NCBI GenBank assembly: GCA_017542425.1
Contig: JAFXXH010000045.1
Location: 1 to 46,891 of the forward strand
Direction of reading: 5' to 3'
Length of the DNA stretch: 46,891 nucleotides
Source of the DNA: Oscillospiraceae bacterium
GTDB taxonomy: Bacteria; Bacillota; Clostridia; Oscillospirales; Oscillospiraceae
Part shown: piece after piece, positions 7,788 through 16,737 of the stretch
Position numbering within the stretch: position 1 is the first letter of the stretch
How the letters are laid out: the number at the start of each line of letters is the position of its first letter
Position numbers and translations under genes: made by a program
The notes under the pieces: generated by a model
What the model was told of the DNA's origin: nothing
What the model saw: the letters and a program-made list of their open reading frames with translations, nothing else
Database searches by the model: none

Positions 7788-8195
7788 GCCGCGGATTGAA
7801 CAAAAGCGGCCCGCCGTTTTCTGTGAAGCTCCACAAAGGCACAAGATCTGGAAAAAACATCCGTTTTTTCGGCGCTGGAAAGGGTATATTTTGTGCCGTC
7901 CGGACGAAAAATTCCTACAAAAAGTTTCAAATTCCGGGAAATTGCGCTGGAAAAGTGACAAATTCTAACAGAGGATCAAAATTATGTAAACATAAAACAG
8001 GAAAAAGGGAGGTGAATCCACCACTTTCCTGGGCTTGTTTCGGACGGAAAAGGGGAGCATTCCCCACTTTGAAAAAGAGGTGCAAAGGGGCGGAAAAGGA
8101 AGCTGTAATTTCATTACACTATGTATAGACTGAATGGAACGCGCAGAGAACAGACCCCGTCTCGTTCCCGCGTCCTGCCAATCCGCGTCCCGTCC
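7788..8195. other. Gene-free, AT-richer intergenic stretch
   Basis: About 400 bases of lower GC content than the surroundings with no convincing coding frame. Features seen are a perfect inverted repeat TGTAAT-TTC-ATTACA at 8104-8118, a small GGGGA-GCAT-TCCCC hairpin near 8055, and several poly-A runs. A 39-codon frame from a GTG near 8012 has the purine-rich site abutting the start and is not called. Confidence 0.5.
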
Positions 8196-8199
8196 ATCC

Positions 8200-8231
8200 G
8201 TAGGGGCCGGCGTCCCGACGGCCCGCAGCTT
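8200..8231 (+). repeat. Isolated short palindromic unit (TGTAGGG family)
   Basis: CGTAGGGGCCGGCGTCCCG followed by ACGGCCCGCAGC matches the units of the two main repeat blocks in end sequences and hairpin layout. Confidence 0.75.
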
Positions 8232-8422
8232 TCGCCGCGTTTTGCCCCCCTGCTGCGCATTTGCAAGCGCGCAAATCATGTCGTTTCCGACTGTGGATGC
8301 GCCGGACGCGGAACGGCAAACCGGGCGCTGCGCTGATCATCGGGGGCGTTGTTTTGATTTTTCACGCCAACAGGTTTCGATCAACCGTGGCGAAATCGGG
8401 GTCATCGCCGCCACACCCCATC

Positions 8423-8470
8423 AACAAGCCCTGTGCTGTTTCTCTTTCGAACGACAGCACAGGGCTTGTT
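8423..8470 (-). terminator. Terminator of the glucan synthase gene
   Basis: A perfect 16-bp inverted repeat, AACAAGCCCTGTGCTG (8423-8438) and its complement (8455-8470), lies 44 bases beyond the stop codon of the large minus-strand gene. On the minus strand the right arm ends GGCTTGTT, giving a short T-rich end. Confidence 0.75.
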
Positions 8471-8513
8471 GCAGCTATGGGGCGGACCCGGTCAGCCGGT
8501 GTTAGCGCCAGGC

Positions 8514-11500
8514 TCAGACGGCGATCTCTCCCCCGGACCAAAGCGTCCCGTTGACGTAGATCTCCCCCTCCCGGTACGCGATGCGCAGACCCCGGTAGGC
8601 CAGATCCACGTGGGACAGTTCGGCGGGGAGACGGGGCCGCAGCGTGAGCTTGCCGCCCTGCAAGCGCAGGCCCAGCAGTTCCTCCGCCACGATGCGCAGC
8701 ATCCAGCCCGCCGCGCCGGTGTACCAGCTCCAGCCGGCCTCCCCCGCCCGGCCCGGGGCGGCGCACACGTCGGCGCTGAGGACGTAGGGCTCCGCGCCGT
8801 AGCGCGCTGCTTCCCGGTCCCCGGGCAGCAGGTCCCGCAGCAGCGCCCAGGCCTGGTCCGCCGCGCCGGTTCGCAGCAGGGCCAGCACCAGCCACAGGGC
8901 GCCGTGGGTGTACTGCCCGCCGTTTTCCCGGAAGCCGGGGCCGTAGGAAACCAGATAGCCGGGGTCTTCCTCCGCCCCGGTGAAGGGCGGCGTGAACAGC
9001 CGGACCAGGCGGTGTTCCCGGTCGTGGAGCCGCTCTACGGCGCTGCGCAGGGCGCGGGAGACCTTCTCCGGATCGGCCCGCCCGCTGAGGGCGGCGAAGC
9101 TCTGGGCGATGGAGTCGATGCGGCAGGCTTTGTTCTCCCGGCTCCCCAGGGGCTTGCCGTCGGCGAAATAGCCCCGGAGATACCAGTCCCCGTCCCAGGC
9201 CCGGTCGGCGGCCTCCGCCAGGGCCGCGCAGAAGTCCCGCAGCCCCGGCACAGGCTCCAGCCAGGGGGCCGCGGCCTCCGCCGTCAGCAGGAAAAACCAG
9301 CTCAGCCAGACGCTCTCGCCCGCCACCCGGTCAAAGCCGTCGTTCCAGTCTCCGCTGCCGATGTGCAGCAGCCCGTGGGGTCCCGTGCCCCGCTGCATCA
9401 CCAGCGCCAGCGCCCGGCGGCAGTGTTCCGCCACCCCGGCGGCGGGGCCGTCCGCCACGGCGGTCTCGTAGCGGTCCCGCTCCTCCGCCCGGAGCGGCTC
9501 GGAGCGCAGGAAGGGCGCGGTCTCCCCCAGCAGGGAGGCGTCCCCGGTCTTTTCCAGATACTCCGCCACCGCCCAGGGCAGCCACAGCAGGTCGTCGCTG
9601 CAGCGGGTGCGGACCCCCTTGGGGGCAGCGTCCCCCTCGTGCCACCAGTGCTGCACGTCCCCCTCCGCGTACTGGTGGGCGCAGCAGCGCAGGATCTGCG
9701 CCCGGGCGGGCGCGCCGTCCAGGACGATCAGGTTCACCGCGTCCTGGAGCTGGTCCCGGAAGCCGAAGGCCCCGCCGTTTTGATAGAGGCTGCTGCGCCC
9801 CAGCAGCCGCCCGGTCAGGGTCTGATAGGCCAGCCAGCCGTTGGCCAGCCGGTCCAAAGGCTCCCAGCCGCTCTCCAAGCGCAGCAGGGCGGAAAGCTCG
9901 TCCCAGCGCCGCCGGGTCTCCCGCAGGGCTGCCTTTGCATGTTCCGGTTCGCTGAGCGCCCGAAGCTGCTCCGGCGCGTCGCAGCCGCAGACCAGCACCG
10001 TCTCCGCGCCCAGGGGCAGCCGGGCCGCAAAGACCGGCTCGCCCTGGGGCATGGCCCCGTCGTAGCGCAGGGCCTCCGCGCTTGCGCGGGAAAAGGTGTA
10101 GTGGTCGATTCCGCCGCTGGCAGTCCAGAGGAAGGGCCGCGCCGCGGCCATGGATCGGGGGTTTTCCGCCCGCAGCAGCCCCGCCTCCGCCCGGCAGCGG
10201 CAGAAGCGCGCCCCCTCCGGGTCCGGGCAGAGCTGCAAGCGCGTCTGCCAGTGCAGGGCGCAGCCCGCCGTCTCCCCGGTGCAGGAGAGCAGAAAGACGC
10301 GCACGTCGGTCTCCGGCGGGATGAACGCCGTCAGCCGCAGCGTCAGCGTCCCCCGGCGGCAGAGCCACTCCGCCGTACCCGGACGGTAGCGCACCAGGGT
10401 CTCCTCCCGGTCCCCGGCGAAGAGACTCCGCAGCCCCTCCGGGGTCTCCAGCAGCAGGCGCTCCGGCCCCTCCGTCCCCCAGGCCAGCCCCGGCCAGGGG
10501 CTGAGGGGGTTCTCCCGGGCGTTGCCGTCCCAGAGGTTGCCGCAGCCGCTGTCGGCGGCCAGCCAGCTCAGTCGTCCGTTGCTCAGCACGTTCTGCCAGG
10601 CCCTGGGCGGCAGGCCCAGCCGGACGCGGAAGCGGAAGCCGCCGTCGGAGTCCCAGCGGAAGTCCGGCATGGTCCGGCCCGGGGCGGGGAGATTTCCTCC
10701 CCCCGGCGCTTCGCGCCACCCCCCTCTGAGAGGGGGGCATAGCGGCGCGGCGCGCCAGGCGGTCTGCCGGGGCAGCGTGGGCCAGTCCCCCGGCTCCGGG
10801 CACGCCGCCGCCGCGGCGCGGAGGGCCTCCGTGCCCTCCCCCTCGGCGATCAGGTGGACGCCGCCGCCCCGGCCCAGCAGGGCTTCCTCCCCGCTGCGCC
10901 GCGCCGCACGCTCCAGCAGGTCACGCAGCGGCGTCTGGTAGGCCCCGCCCTCCGGCGTCAGGAACACCAGGTCATAGTCCTGCCCGCAGCCGCAGAGGAA
11001 GAGGTGGCAGTCCAGCAGCTGCCTGGCCCAGTCCAGCTCCGCTTGGTCCCGGAAGCGGGCGCAGACGATGGGCCGGTCCCCGGAGATGCCGAAGCGCCAC
11101 AGCTCCTCCCGGCGCACCGGGGCGGCGGGGGCCACGGGGAAGCAGAGGGCGCTCAGCAGCTCCATGGCCGCCTCCGCCGCCTCCGCGTCCAGTCCCAGCA
11201 CGGCGGCGGCCCGGCGGGGCAGGTCGGCAAAGCCCGTCTCGTCCAGGATGCGCCGCGCTCCGTCCAGGGCCTCCTCCGCGCTGTGGGCCAGGGCGAAGGC
11301 CAGATCCAGCCGGGTCTCCCGCTGGGCCGTCAGGGGCAGGTCCCAGCACACGGTCACCAGCGCGTCATTCAAAAAGCGCTCCTCCGCCCCCACGGGCAGC
11401 GGCTCCCCGGCCCGCCCGGAATCCGGGCCGGGGCCCAGCTCCGCCCGCAGCGGCAGCGTGGCGGCCAGGCAGAGCCAGAGTTCCCCATTGCGCCCACGGG

Positions 11501-14500
11501 GCAGGCGGCGGATCAGCAGGCAGCCCCGCTCGATCCGGGCCGAGAGTCCCAGGGCGGCGAAGGCGGGCTGGGCAAAGTAGTCCCGTTCCTCCGCCAGCAG
11601 CGGGCGAAAGCGCAGCCGCAGCGTGGCTTCCTCCGGCGGCTTGCCCAGGGGCAGCAGACGGAGGCTGCGCCGCTCCCCGGCCTCCGCCCGGCTCAGGCGC
11701 ACCGAGAGGCTGCTGCGAAAGCGGGGGTGCAGCGCCGCCAGCTCCGCCGATTGATCCGTGAAGCGCCAACGGAAGCGGAGCGGCTCCCCCGCGTCCGGGG
11801 CGGGGAGCAGGGGCCAGTCCTGCCCGTCCAGCCAAAGCCGGAAGTCCATGCCCCGGTCCAGGTCCAGGGGACTGAGGCCCGGAACGTAGGGGGAGACGCG
11901 CCCCCAGCGGGGACGGCACAGGCCGGTTTCGGCAAACAGCAGACTGTAATGGTCCCCGGCCAGCAGACAGCAGCGGGGGCGCAGGAAGTCCGTGCCCACA
12001 CCCTCCCGGCTCCAGCCCTGGGCCTCCGGGCGCGGGGGCGGACTTTGCCGCTCCCGGTGGCTCCGGCGCAGGACCCGGACGGACCAGGGGGTCTTTTCCT
12101 CCAGCAGTTGGCGGTAAGCGTCCATGGCCGGGTCGGCCAGGAAGCGCCGCTGCATCGCCCCACTGCACAGGGCGTTGTCGGCGGCCACCAGGCTCATGCC
12201 CTGGTGGTGGGCCATGACGCAGCGCAGCACCGCGCCGCCCTCCGCAGCCCGGCCCGGGCTCAGGTCCAGCGCCTCCCAGAAGCCCCAGCGCCCCCGCAGC
12301 CCCAGACCCTCCAGCCGCCGCAGATTCCGCAGCGCCGCCCCGGGGGCCACCGGCAGGGCCAGAAAGCTGCTGTAGGGCGAGACCACGAAGTCCTCGTCCA
12401 TGCCCCGCCGCAGGGCCAGCCCGGCGCAGCCGTGGGCCTTGTAGCGGTAGCTCATGGCGCTGTCCAGGGCGGCGTAGGCGCTCTCGGAGCAGCCCCAGGG
12501 GGCGCGCATGGCTTTTGCCCGGCGGCGCTGGACATAGAGGCAGTAGCGGGCGCTCTCGTGCAGCAGACTGTGGGGGATCAGGGGCAGCAGCAGCTCCGGC
12601 ATCAGGTACTCGAACATGGTGCCCGTCCAGCTGGCCATGCCCCGCCGCCGGCGATAGGCCAGCTGCGCCCGGCTGAGCCGCTGCCAGCATTCCCGCGGCA
12701 CGTCCCCCCGCGCCACGGCCAGATAGGCGGTCAGCCGGGCCTCGGAGGACAGCAGGTCGTAGTGCCCTTCGGAAAGCTGCCCGGTCTCCGGGTCATAGCC
12801 GATGTGCAGCAGCCGCCGCTTCCGGTCATAGAGCGGCGCAAAGCCCATGGCCGCCGCCAGGGCATCGGCCCGCCGGGCCAGGGCGTTCTCCCCCAGCTCC
12901 CGCAGCCCGGCGCGCAGGGTTAGAAGCGAGGCGCAGAGGTTGCCGCTGTCCACAGTGGAGACGTAGCGGGGCCGCAGGGGCTCCAGCGTCTCCGTCTGAT
13001 ACCAGTTGTAGAGATGTCCCCGCCACTTGGGCAGGGCCTCCAGGGTCTCCAGCCCCCGGGCGATGCGGTCCAGGGCCGCGCCCCGCTCCGTCAGCTCCAG
13101 GTCCAGGGCGGCCAGCAGGCTGAGCAGCCCCAGGCCGATGTTGGTGGGGCTGGTGCGGTGGGCCGTGCCCGTGGGCGGGCGGTACTGGTGGTTGTCCGGC
13201 GGCAGACCGTGTTCCGCCGCCGTCATGAAGTCGTCGAAATAGCGCCAGGTGTCGGATGCGCAGCCCAGGAGATAGTCCCGCTCCTCCGCCCGCAGGGCCC
13301 GACCCTCCGGGTTCGGCAGGGAGAGCAGATAGGCGCTGGCGGGCGTGAAAATCCAGAGCAGCCCCGCCGCCTTGCCGATGACCCCGGGGGCCAGAAGCAG
13401 CAGGGACAGGCCCGTCAGCGGCGCGGGCCAGAGGGCCAGATAATGACCCCAAAGCCCGGCGCGCTTTTGCTCCGCCTGGGCGGCGGTCTGCCACTCCAGC
13501 AGCTTCCGACGGCTGACCAGCATCCGCCACAGGGCTTTGACGATGGCCGCGCCGGAGCAGAAGGCCTCGGCGGGCAGGAGCAGCAGCCGCAGCAGCGTCC
13601 GGGCCAGGGCCCCGCCCATGCCCAGGAACAGGGCCGGGGAGAAGGGGCGCTGGGGCGCGTCGGGCTGGCGCAGGGGGGCGGATGCCGCCAGCAGCAACAG
13701 CTCCGTCAGCAGCGCCGCCAGCGCGACGGCGGCGGCCAGGGCCATGCCGCCGCCAGGCAGCAGGAACCCGGCCAGCAGCGCCTGATAGGAGGCCACCGGC
13801 ACCAGGGAGCGGCGCAGGGAATCGAAGAGCCGCCAGCGCCGCAGGGCGGGAAGGCCCCGTCCCCGGCCCAGCAGCCAGGGCAGGTTTTGCCAGTCGCCCC
13901 GGACCCAGCGGTCCTGCCGGGCGTACCAGGGCAGCACCCGGCCGGGAAAGCCGTCGGAGAGCTCCACGTCCCCGGCGTAGCCCGCCCGGAGGAAGGCCCC
14001 CTCCACCGCGTCGTGGCTCAGCAGACAGTTCTCCGGCACCCGCCCGTCCATGCAGGCGAGAAAGGCGTCCACCTGGATCAGGCCCTTCCCGGCAAAGCCG
14101 CCGCAGTCCCAGCGGTCCATATACAGCTCCCCGGCGGCCCCCTCGTAGGGGTCCACGCCCCCCTGTCCGGCGAAGACCCGGGAGAAATCGCTGCGCACCG
14201 CGTCGGCCAGGCGCAGACCCAGCCGGGGGGAGAGAATGCCGTAGCCCTCCCGGACCATGCCCCGCTCCTGGTCCAGCACCGGCGCGTTGAGGGGGTGGAG
14301 CAGGGCGCCCACCAGGGAGCGGGCCGCGCCGGGGGAGAGGCGGCTGTCGCTGTCCAGGGTCAGCAGGAAGCGCGTCCCGTCCAGTTTGGCCGCGTCCCCG
14401 GCGGCCACCTGCACCCCGGAGGGTCGGCCCCGCAGCAGACGCATGGTCTCCAGCAGCGCGCCGCGCTTGCGCTCCCAGCCGCACCAGCGCCCCTCCCGGG

Positions 14501-15833
14501 TCTCCGTCCGGGGCCGGGTCAGCAGGTAGAAGCCCCCGCCCCAGCGGCGGTTCAGGTCCTCCACGGCCTGGGCGGCAGCGCGCAGCGTCTCGTCCTCGCC
14601 GGGTTTTTGCGCTTCGTCGGCGTCGGGCAGGTCCGCCAGCAGGGCGTAGCGCAGTTCCGGCCCGCAGTCCCGGCTCAAAAGCGCGCACTCCTCCAGCCGC
14701 CTGGCCAGGGCCGGGCCGTCCTTGGGGGCGCACAGCAGCGCGGAAATGACGCAGAGGCTCCGCCCCTCCGGGGGCAGCCCGTCTTCCAGCGCCAGCCGGG
14801 GCAGCGTGCGCGGCGGGGTGTGCCGACTCAGCAGGAAGTCCAGGGCGCTTTTCACCAGCTCCGAGACCGGGAGCAGCAGCAGGGGGAAGCTCAGGGCGCT
14901 GTGTGTGGCGAAGGCCGCCAACAGGGACAGGGCCAGCGTGGCCAGGGCGATGGCCGCGGGATACCAGCGCCCTTCCCGCTTCGGGGCGGCGTGGCCCAGG
15001 GGGGCGCGGTACAGCCACCAGCCCACATGGGCCTGGGGACCGGACCCCGCCCGGGCCAGGGACAGCACCCGCTTTGCCGCCAGGGTCTCGGGCAGCCCGT
15101 GCCTCCGGGCCAGCCGGGCCAGCTGCCGCCGGTAGTCCGCCCGGGCGGTTTCGGTCATCCGGGCGTAGACGCCCGCCGGATCTTCGCGCAGCGCAGCTTC
15201 CACCGGGTCTACGGCCTCCGCCAGCGCGGCGAAGTCCGTGTCGGCGCTCTTGCGCAGGGCGGTGATGCACCACTCCGCCTCCCGGGCCAGCTCCGGGGGC
15301 TGCGCGTCCGCCAGGGCGGCCCGGTAGAGCCGGGGCAGGCGCAGCAGCAGCGCGCAGCGCAGTCCCGCGCCCAGCTGGCCCAGCTCCGCCCACTCCAGGG
15401 ACAGGGCGCGCTGAAAGTCCGTCAGATAGCGGGCCATGCGCTGCTCGGTCAGTCGCAGCGGTCCCGCCTCCAGCAGCCCTTCCCAGAGTTGCAGCAGCAC
15501 AGTCCGCTCCCCGGCGCAGCGCAGCTCCCGGCTGGCTCCCAGGGCCCGGACCGCCTCCATGCCCTCCCGGCGGGCCAGATAGTCGTTGTCCAGCAGCCAG
15601 CGCACCGCCGGGGGCATGGCGGGGATGCCCTCCCATTTCAGCGACAGCGCTTTGTGCAGCCGGGCCAGCTCCCGCAGCGTGCGCCGCAGCAGCGCGGCCT
15701 CCCGTCTGCCGCTGCCGAAGCGGTCCGGCCGCAGGGCCCTGGCCCGCTGCTGCGCCCAGCTCTCCAGCTGCGCGTCGTCGATGCTCCGTCCGTGGTATTC
15801 CGCGTTCATGACGCTTCGCCCCCATTCTTTCAT
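8514..15833 (-). CDS. Cyclic beta-1,2-glucan synthase-like protein (GT84-glucoamylase-like-GH94)
   Basis: A 2439-residue NdvB/Cgs-type membrane enzyme predicted to make beta-1,2-glucan from UDP-glucose and to cyclise or trim it by phosphorolysis. Order of parts: a charged helical N-terminal region (1-290); membrane helices near 290-337; a glycosyltransferase domain with LDSDSR (493-498), SHDAVEG (606-612) and QDRWVRGDW (640-648); more helices near 675-840. A glucoamylase-like domain follows from about 850 (AHRTSPTNIGLGLLS, later MAHHQGMSLVAADNAL). The C-terminal GH94 phosphorylase domain has GSGDWNDG near 2159-2166, its aspartate being the expected general acid. It is shorter than the ~2800-residue proteobacterial enzymes. 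Residues about 1698-1716 are encoded by an intergenic-type palindrome. The start is ATG 15833, but neither it nor ATG 15809 has a clear ribosome binding site. The gene stands alone. Confidence 0.88.
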   Translation of the reverse strand: MKEWGRSVMNAEYHGRSIDDAQLESWAQQRARALRPDRFGSGRREAALLRRTLRELARLHKALSLKWEGIPAMPPAVRWLLDNDYLARREGMEAVRALGASRELRCAGERTVLLQLWEGLLEAGPLRLTEQRMARYLTDFQRALSLEWAELGQLGAGLRCALLLRLPRLYRAALADAQPPELAREAEWCITALRKSADTDFAALAEAVDPVEAALREDPAGVYARMTETARADYRRQLARLARRHGLPETLAAKRVLSLARAGSGPQAHVGWWLYRAPLGHAAPKREGRWYPAAIALATLALSLLAAFATHSALSFPLLLLPVSELVKSALDFLLSRHTPPRTLPRLALEDGLPPEGRSLCVISALLCAPKDGPALARRLEECALLSRDCGPELRYALLADLPDADEAQKPGEDETLRAAAQAVEDLNRRWGGGFYLLTRPRTETREGRWCGWERKRGALLETMRLLRGRPSGVQVAAGDAAKLDGTRFLLTLDSDSRLSPGAARSLVGALLHPLNAPVLDQERGMVREGYGILSPRLGLRLADAVRSDFSRVFAGQGGVDPYEGAAGELYMDRWDCGGFAGKGLIQVDAFLACMDGRVPENCLLSHDAVEGAFLRAGYAGDVELSDGFPGRVLPWYARQDRWVRGDWQNLPWLLGRGRGLPALRRWRLFDSLRRSLVPVASYQALLAGFLLPGGGMALAAAVALAALLTELLLLAASAPLRQPDAPQRPFSPALFLGMGGALARTLLRLLLLPAEAFCSGAAIVKALWRMLVSRRKLLEWQTAAQAEQKRAGLWGHYLALWPAPLTGLSLLLLAPGVIGKAAGLLWIFTPASAYLLSLPNPEGRALRAEERDYLLGCASDTWRYFDDFMTAAEHGLPPDNHQYRPPTGTAHRTSPTNIGLGLLSLLAALDLELTERGAALDRIARGLETLEALPKWRGHLYNWYQTETLEPLRPRYVSTVDSGNLCASLLTLRAGLRELGENALARRADALAAAMGFAPLYDRKRRLLHIGYDPETGQLSEGHYDLLSSEARLTAYLAVARGDVPRECWQRLSRAQLAYRRRRGMASWTGTMFEYLMPELLLPLIPHSLLHESARYCLYVQRRRAKAMRAPWGCSESAYAALDSAMSYRYKAHGCAGLALRRGMDEDFVVSPYSSFLALPVAPGAALRNLRRLEGLGLRGRWGFWEALDLSPGRAAEGGAVLRCVMAHHQGMSLVAADNALCSGAMQRRFLADPAMDAYRQLLEEKTPWSVRVLRRSHRERQSPPPRPEAQGWSREGVGTDFLRPRCCLLAGDHYSLLFAETGLCRPRWGRVSPYVPGLSPLDLDRGMDFRLWLDGQDWPLLPAPDAGEPLRFRWRFTDQSAELAALHPRFRSSLSVRLSRAEAGERRSLRLLPLGKPPEEATLRLRFRPLLAEERDYFAQPAFAALGLSARIERGCLLIRRLPRGRNGELWLCLAATLPLRAELGPGPDSGRAGEPLPVGAEERFLNDALVTVCWDLPLTAQRETRLDLAFALAHSAEEALDGARRILDETGFADLPRRAAAVLGLDAEAAEAAMELLSALCFPVAPAAPVRREELWRFGISGDRPIVCARFRDQAELDWARQLLDCHLFLCGCGQDYDLVFLTPEGGAYQTPLRDLLERAARRSGEEALLGRGGGVHLIAEGEGTEALRAAAAACPEPGDWPTLPRQTAWRAAPLCPPLRGGWREAPGGGNLPAPGRTMPDFRWDSDGGFRFRVRLGLPPRAWQNVLSNGRLSWLAADSGCGNLWDGNARENPLSPWPGLAWGTEGPERLLLETPEGLRSLFAGDREETLVRYRPGTAEWLCRRGTLTLRLTAFIPPETDVRVFLLSCTGETAGCALHWQTRLQLCPDPEGARFCRCRAEAGLLRAENPRSMAAARPFLWTASGGIDHYTFSRASAEALRYDGAMPQGEPVFAARLPLGAETVLVCGCDAPEQLRALSEPEHAKAALRETRRRWDELSALLRLESGWEPLDRLANGWLAYQTLTGRLLGRSSLYQNGGAFGFRDQLQDAVNLIVLDGAPARAQILRCCAHQYAEGDVQHWWHEGDAAPKGVRTRCSDDLLWLPWAVAEYLEKTGDASLLGETAPFLRSEPLRAEERDRYETAVADGPAAGVAEHCRRALALVMQRGTGPHGLLHIGSGDWNDGFDRVAGESVWLSWFFLLTAEAAAPWLEPVPGLRDFCAALAEAADRAWDGDWYLRGYFADGKPLGSRENKACRIDSIAQSFAALSGRADPEKVSRALRSAVERLHDREHRLVRLFTPPFTGAEEDPGYLVSYGPGFRENGGQYTHGALWLVLALLRTGAADQAWALLRDLLPGDREAARYGAEPYVLSADVCAAPGRAGEAGWSWYTGAAGWMLRIVAEELLGLRLQGGKLTLRPRLPAELSHVDLAYRGLRIAYREGEIYVNGTLWSGGEIAV
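10689..10741 (-). repeat. In-frame palindromic repeat inside the glucan synthase gene
   Basis: Within the coding sequence lie a perfect palindrome CCCCCCTCTCAGAGGGGGG and a hairpin GGCGC-GAA-GCGCC, followed by GGGGGGAGGAAAT. The layout resembles the CCCCC/GGGGG-hairpin repeats of the intergenic blocks. It is read in frame as roughly LCPPLRGGWREAPGGG, between the glucoamylase-like and GH94 domains. Confidence 0.65.
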
Positions 15834-15865
15834 CCTGACGCTCAGTTTGCCCGGATTGGAAGGAA

Positions 15866-15895
15866 ATGATACGTGTCAGAGGGAAAGCGTGTCAG
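15866..15895 (-). promoter_or_regulatory. Possible promoter of the glucan synthase gene
   Basis: On the minus strand CTGACA (15890-15895) and TATCAT (15866-15871) are separated by 18 bases, about 33 bases before ATG 15833. The -35 differs from consensus at its first base. Confidence 0.5.
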
Positions 15896-16016
15896 CGGGG
15901 ACGGTGTGTGCGGGGATCAGGACAAAGCAGGGAACGCCGTCCTTGTCGTTCCGCAGCTGAGTCTCCCCACGAGAATGCATTCGGGCAAATCCGCAGACGC
16001 ATTGACCAGCGTTTCG

Positions 16017-16178
16017 CGGATTCGCCCGAAGTTGTGGAGGAAGTGGGGATCGCTGCGCGGCGCGCCGGGGTCGGCGCGCCCTACAGGGGGTATGCAGATT
16101 CACCGAAGGTTGGCAATATCGTTGCCGCAGCTGCGTTGGTCCGGTCATGGGCTGGACGCCGAACCCTACAAAACAAAG
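16017..16178. repeat. Short palindromic units left of element B (repeat block 2)
   Basis: A leftward unit at about 16051-16084 (CTGCGCGGCGCGCCGGGGTC, then GGCGCGCCCTACA) and a partial unit ending CGAACCCTACA at 16169. The first unit and its flanks closely match 3533-3630, spacer included. No gene is evident in 15900-16178. Confidence 0.8.
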
Positions 16179-16397
16179 CGCCCTCTCCCGGTCCCTCCCC
16201 CAGCGGGGGAGGGTGTCGCCCACAAGGGCGACCGGAGAGGGAGAACGTGACGGGATTGCAATGCGGAAATGAACGCAACTGGAGGGTGTGCGAACGATTG
16301 TACCGTCTGCTGGCGGTCACGTTCTCCCTCTTCCGTCATCCGCCTCGCGGGGGATCGGCGGATGCCACCTTCCCCCGCTGGGGGAAGGAAGGGGGAA
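16179..16397 (-). repeat. About 220-bp composite palindromic element, copy B
   Basis: The inverted counterpart of 4031-4248. On the plus strand it runs GCGCCCTCTCCC, CCCTCCCCCAGCGGGGGAGGG, the GTCGCCC/GGGCGAC hairpin, arm GAGGGAGAACGTGACGG, a diverged centre including ACGATTGTACCGTCTGC, the arm GTCACGTTCTCCCTCTTCC, the ATCCGCC/GGCGGAT hairpin, and CTTCCCCCGCTGGGGGAAGG. As with copy A, the unit on its left ends in CCCTACA and the unit on its right begins TGTAGGG. Confidence 0.85.
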
Positions 16398-16410
16398 CGC
16401 GCAGCGGCCC

Positions 16411-16610
16411 TGTAGGGGGCGGCGTCCCGACGCCCCCGCAGCAGCGGCGGGTTTTCAATAAACGTTCGGCGAATCCGCACATACCCGGTAGGGAACGCCG
16501 GGGACGGCGTTCCCTACCGGGCTAGTGCGGATTTGCCGTAGGCGGAATCAAGTCGTTGCCGTGTGCTGCGGGGCCGTCGAGGACGCCGGCCCCTACAGGG
16601 GGCGGAGGCT
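16411..16610. repeat. Short palindromic units right of element B (repeat block 2)
   Basis: Three units lie here. One rightward (TGTAGGGGGCGGCGTCCCG, 16411-16442). One is an almost perfect palindrome, CGGTAGGGAACGCCG to CGGCGTTCCCTACCG (16488-16521). One is leftward (CTGCGGGGCCGTCG to GCCCCTACA, 16567-16599). Stretch 16481-16605 matches 3651-3770 including the spacer GGAATCAAGTCG and a following T-run, so the blocks share ancestry as blocks and not only as single units. Confidence 0.85.
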
Positions 16611-16692
16611 TTTTTTGATCTGTCTGCAAAATGCAGCAGGGTGAGTCAACGAGAACATCCATGCCGCGAAGCCGCACACGAAATGCACGAAG

Positions 16693-16735
16693 AAAAGGAC
16701 AAATGCCCATACTCTGAGGACATTTGCCCTTTTCT
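16693..16735 (-). terminator. Terminator of the DUF6056 gene
   Basis: A 13-bp stem with one mismatch, AAAAGGACAAATG (16693-16705) with CATTTGCCCTTTT (16721-16733), lies just past the stop codon. On the minus strand the stem ends in CCTTTTCTTC. Confidence 0.8.
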
Positions 16736-16737
16736 TC

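Noticed and set aside
8012-8128. 39-codon plus-strand frame starting at a GTG after GGGAGG
   Set aside because: The purine-rich site directly abuts the start, leaving no spacing, and the sequence is Lys/Arg-rich with no recognisable feature.
8433-15869. Very long plus-strand frames (769, 689 and 951 codons) and a 999-codon minus-strand frame in the glucan synthase region
   Set aside because: Shadows of a single 2439-codon GC-rich gene. Their compositions are dominated by Gln/Gly/Pro/Ala/Arg without domains.
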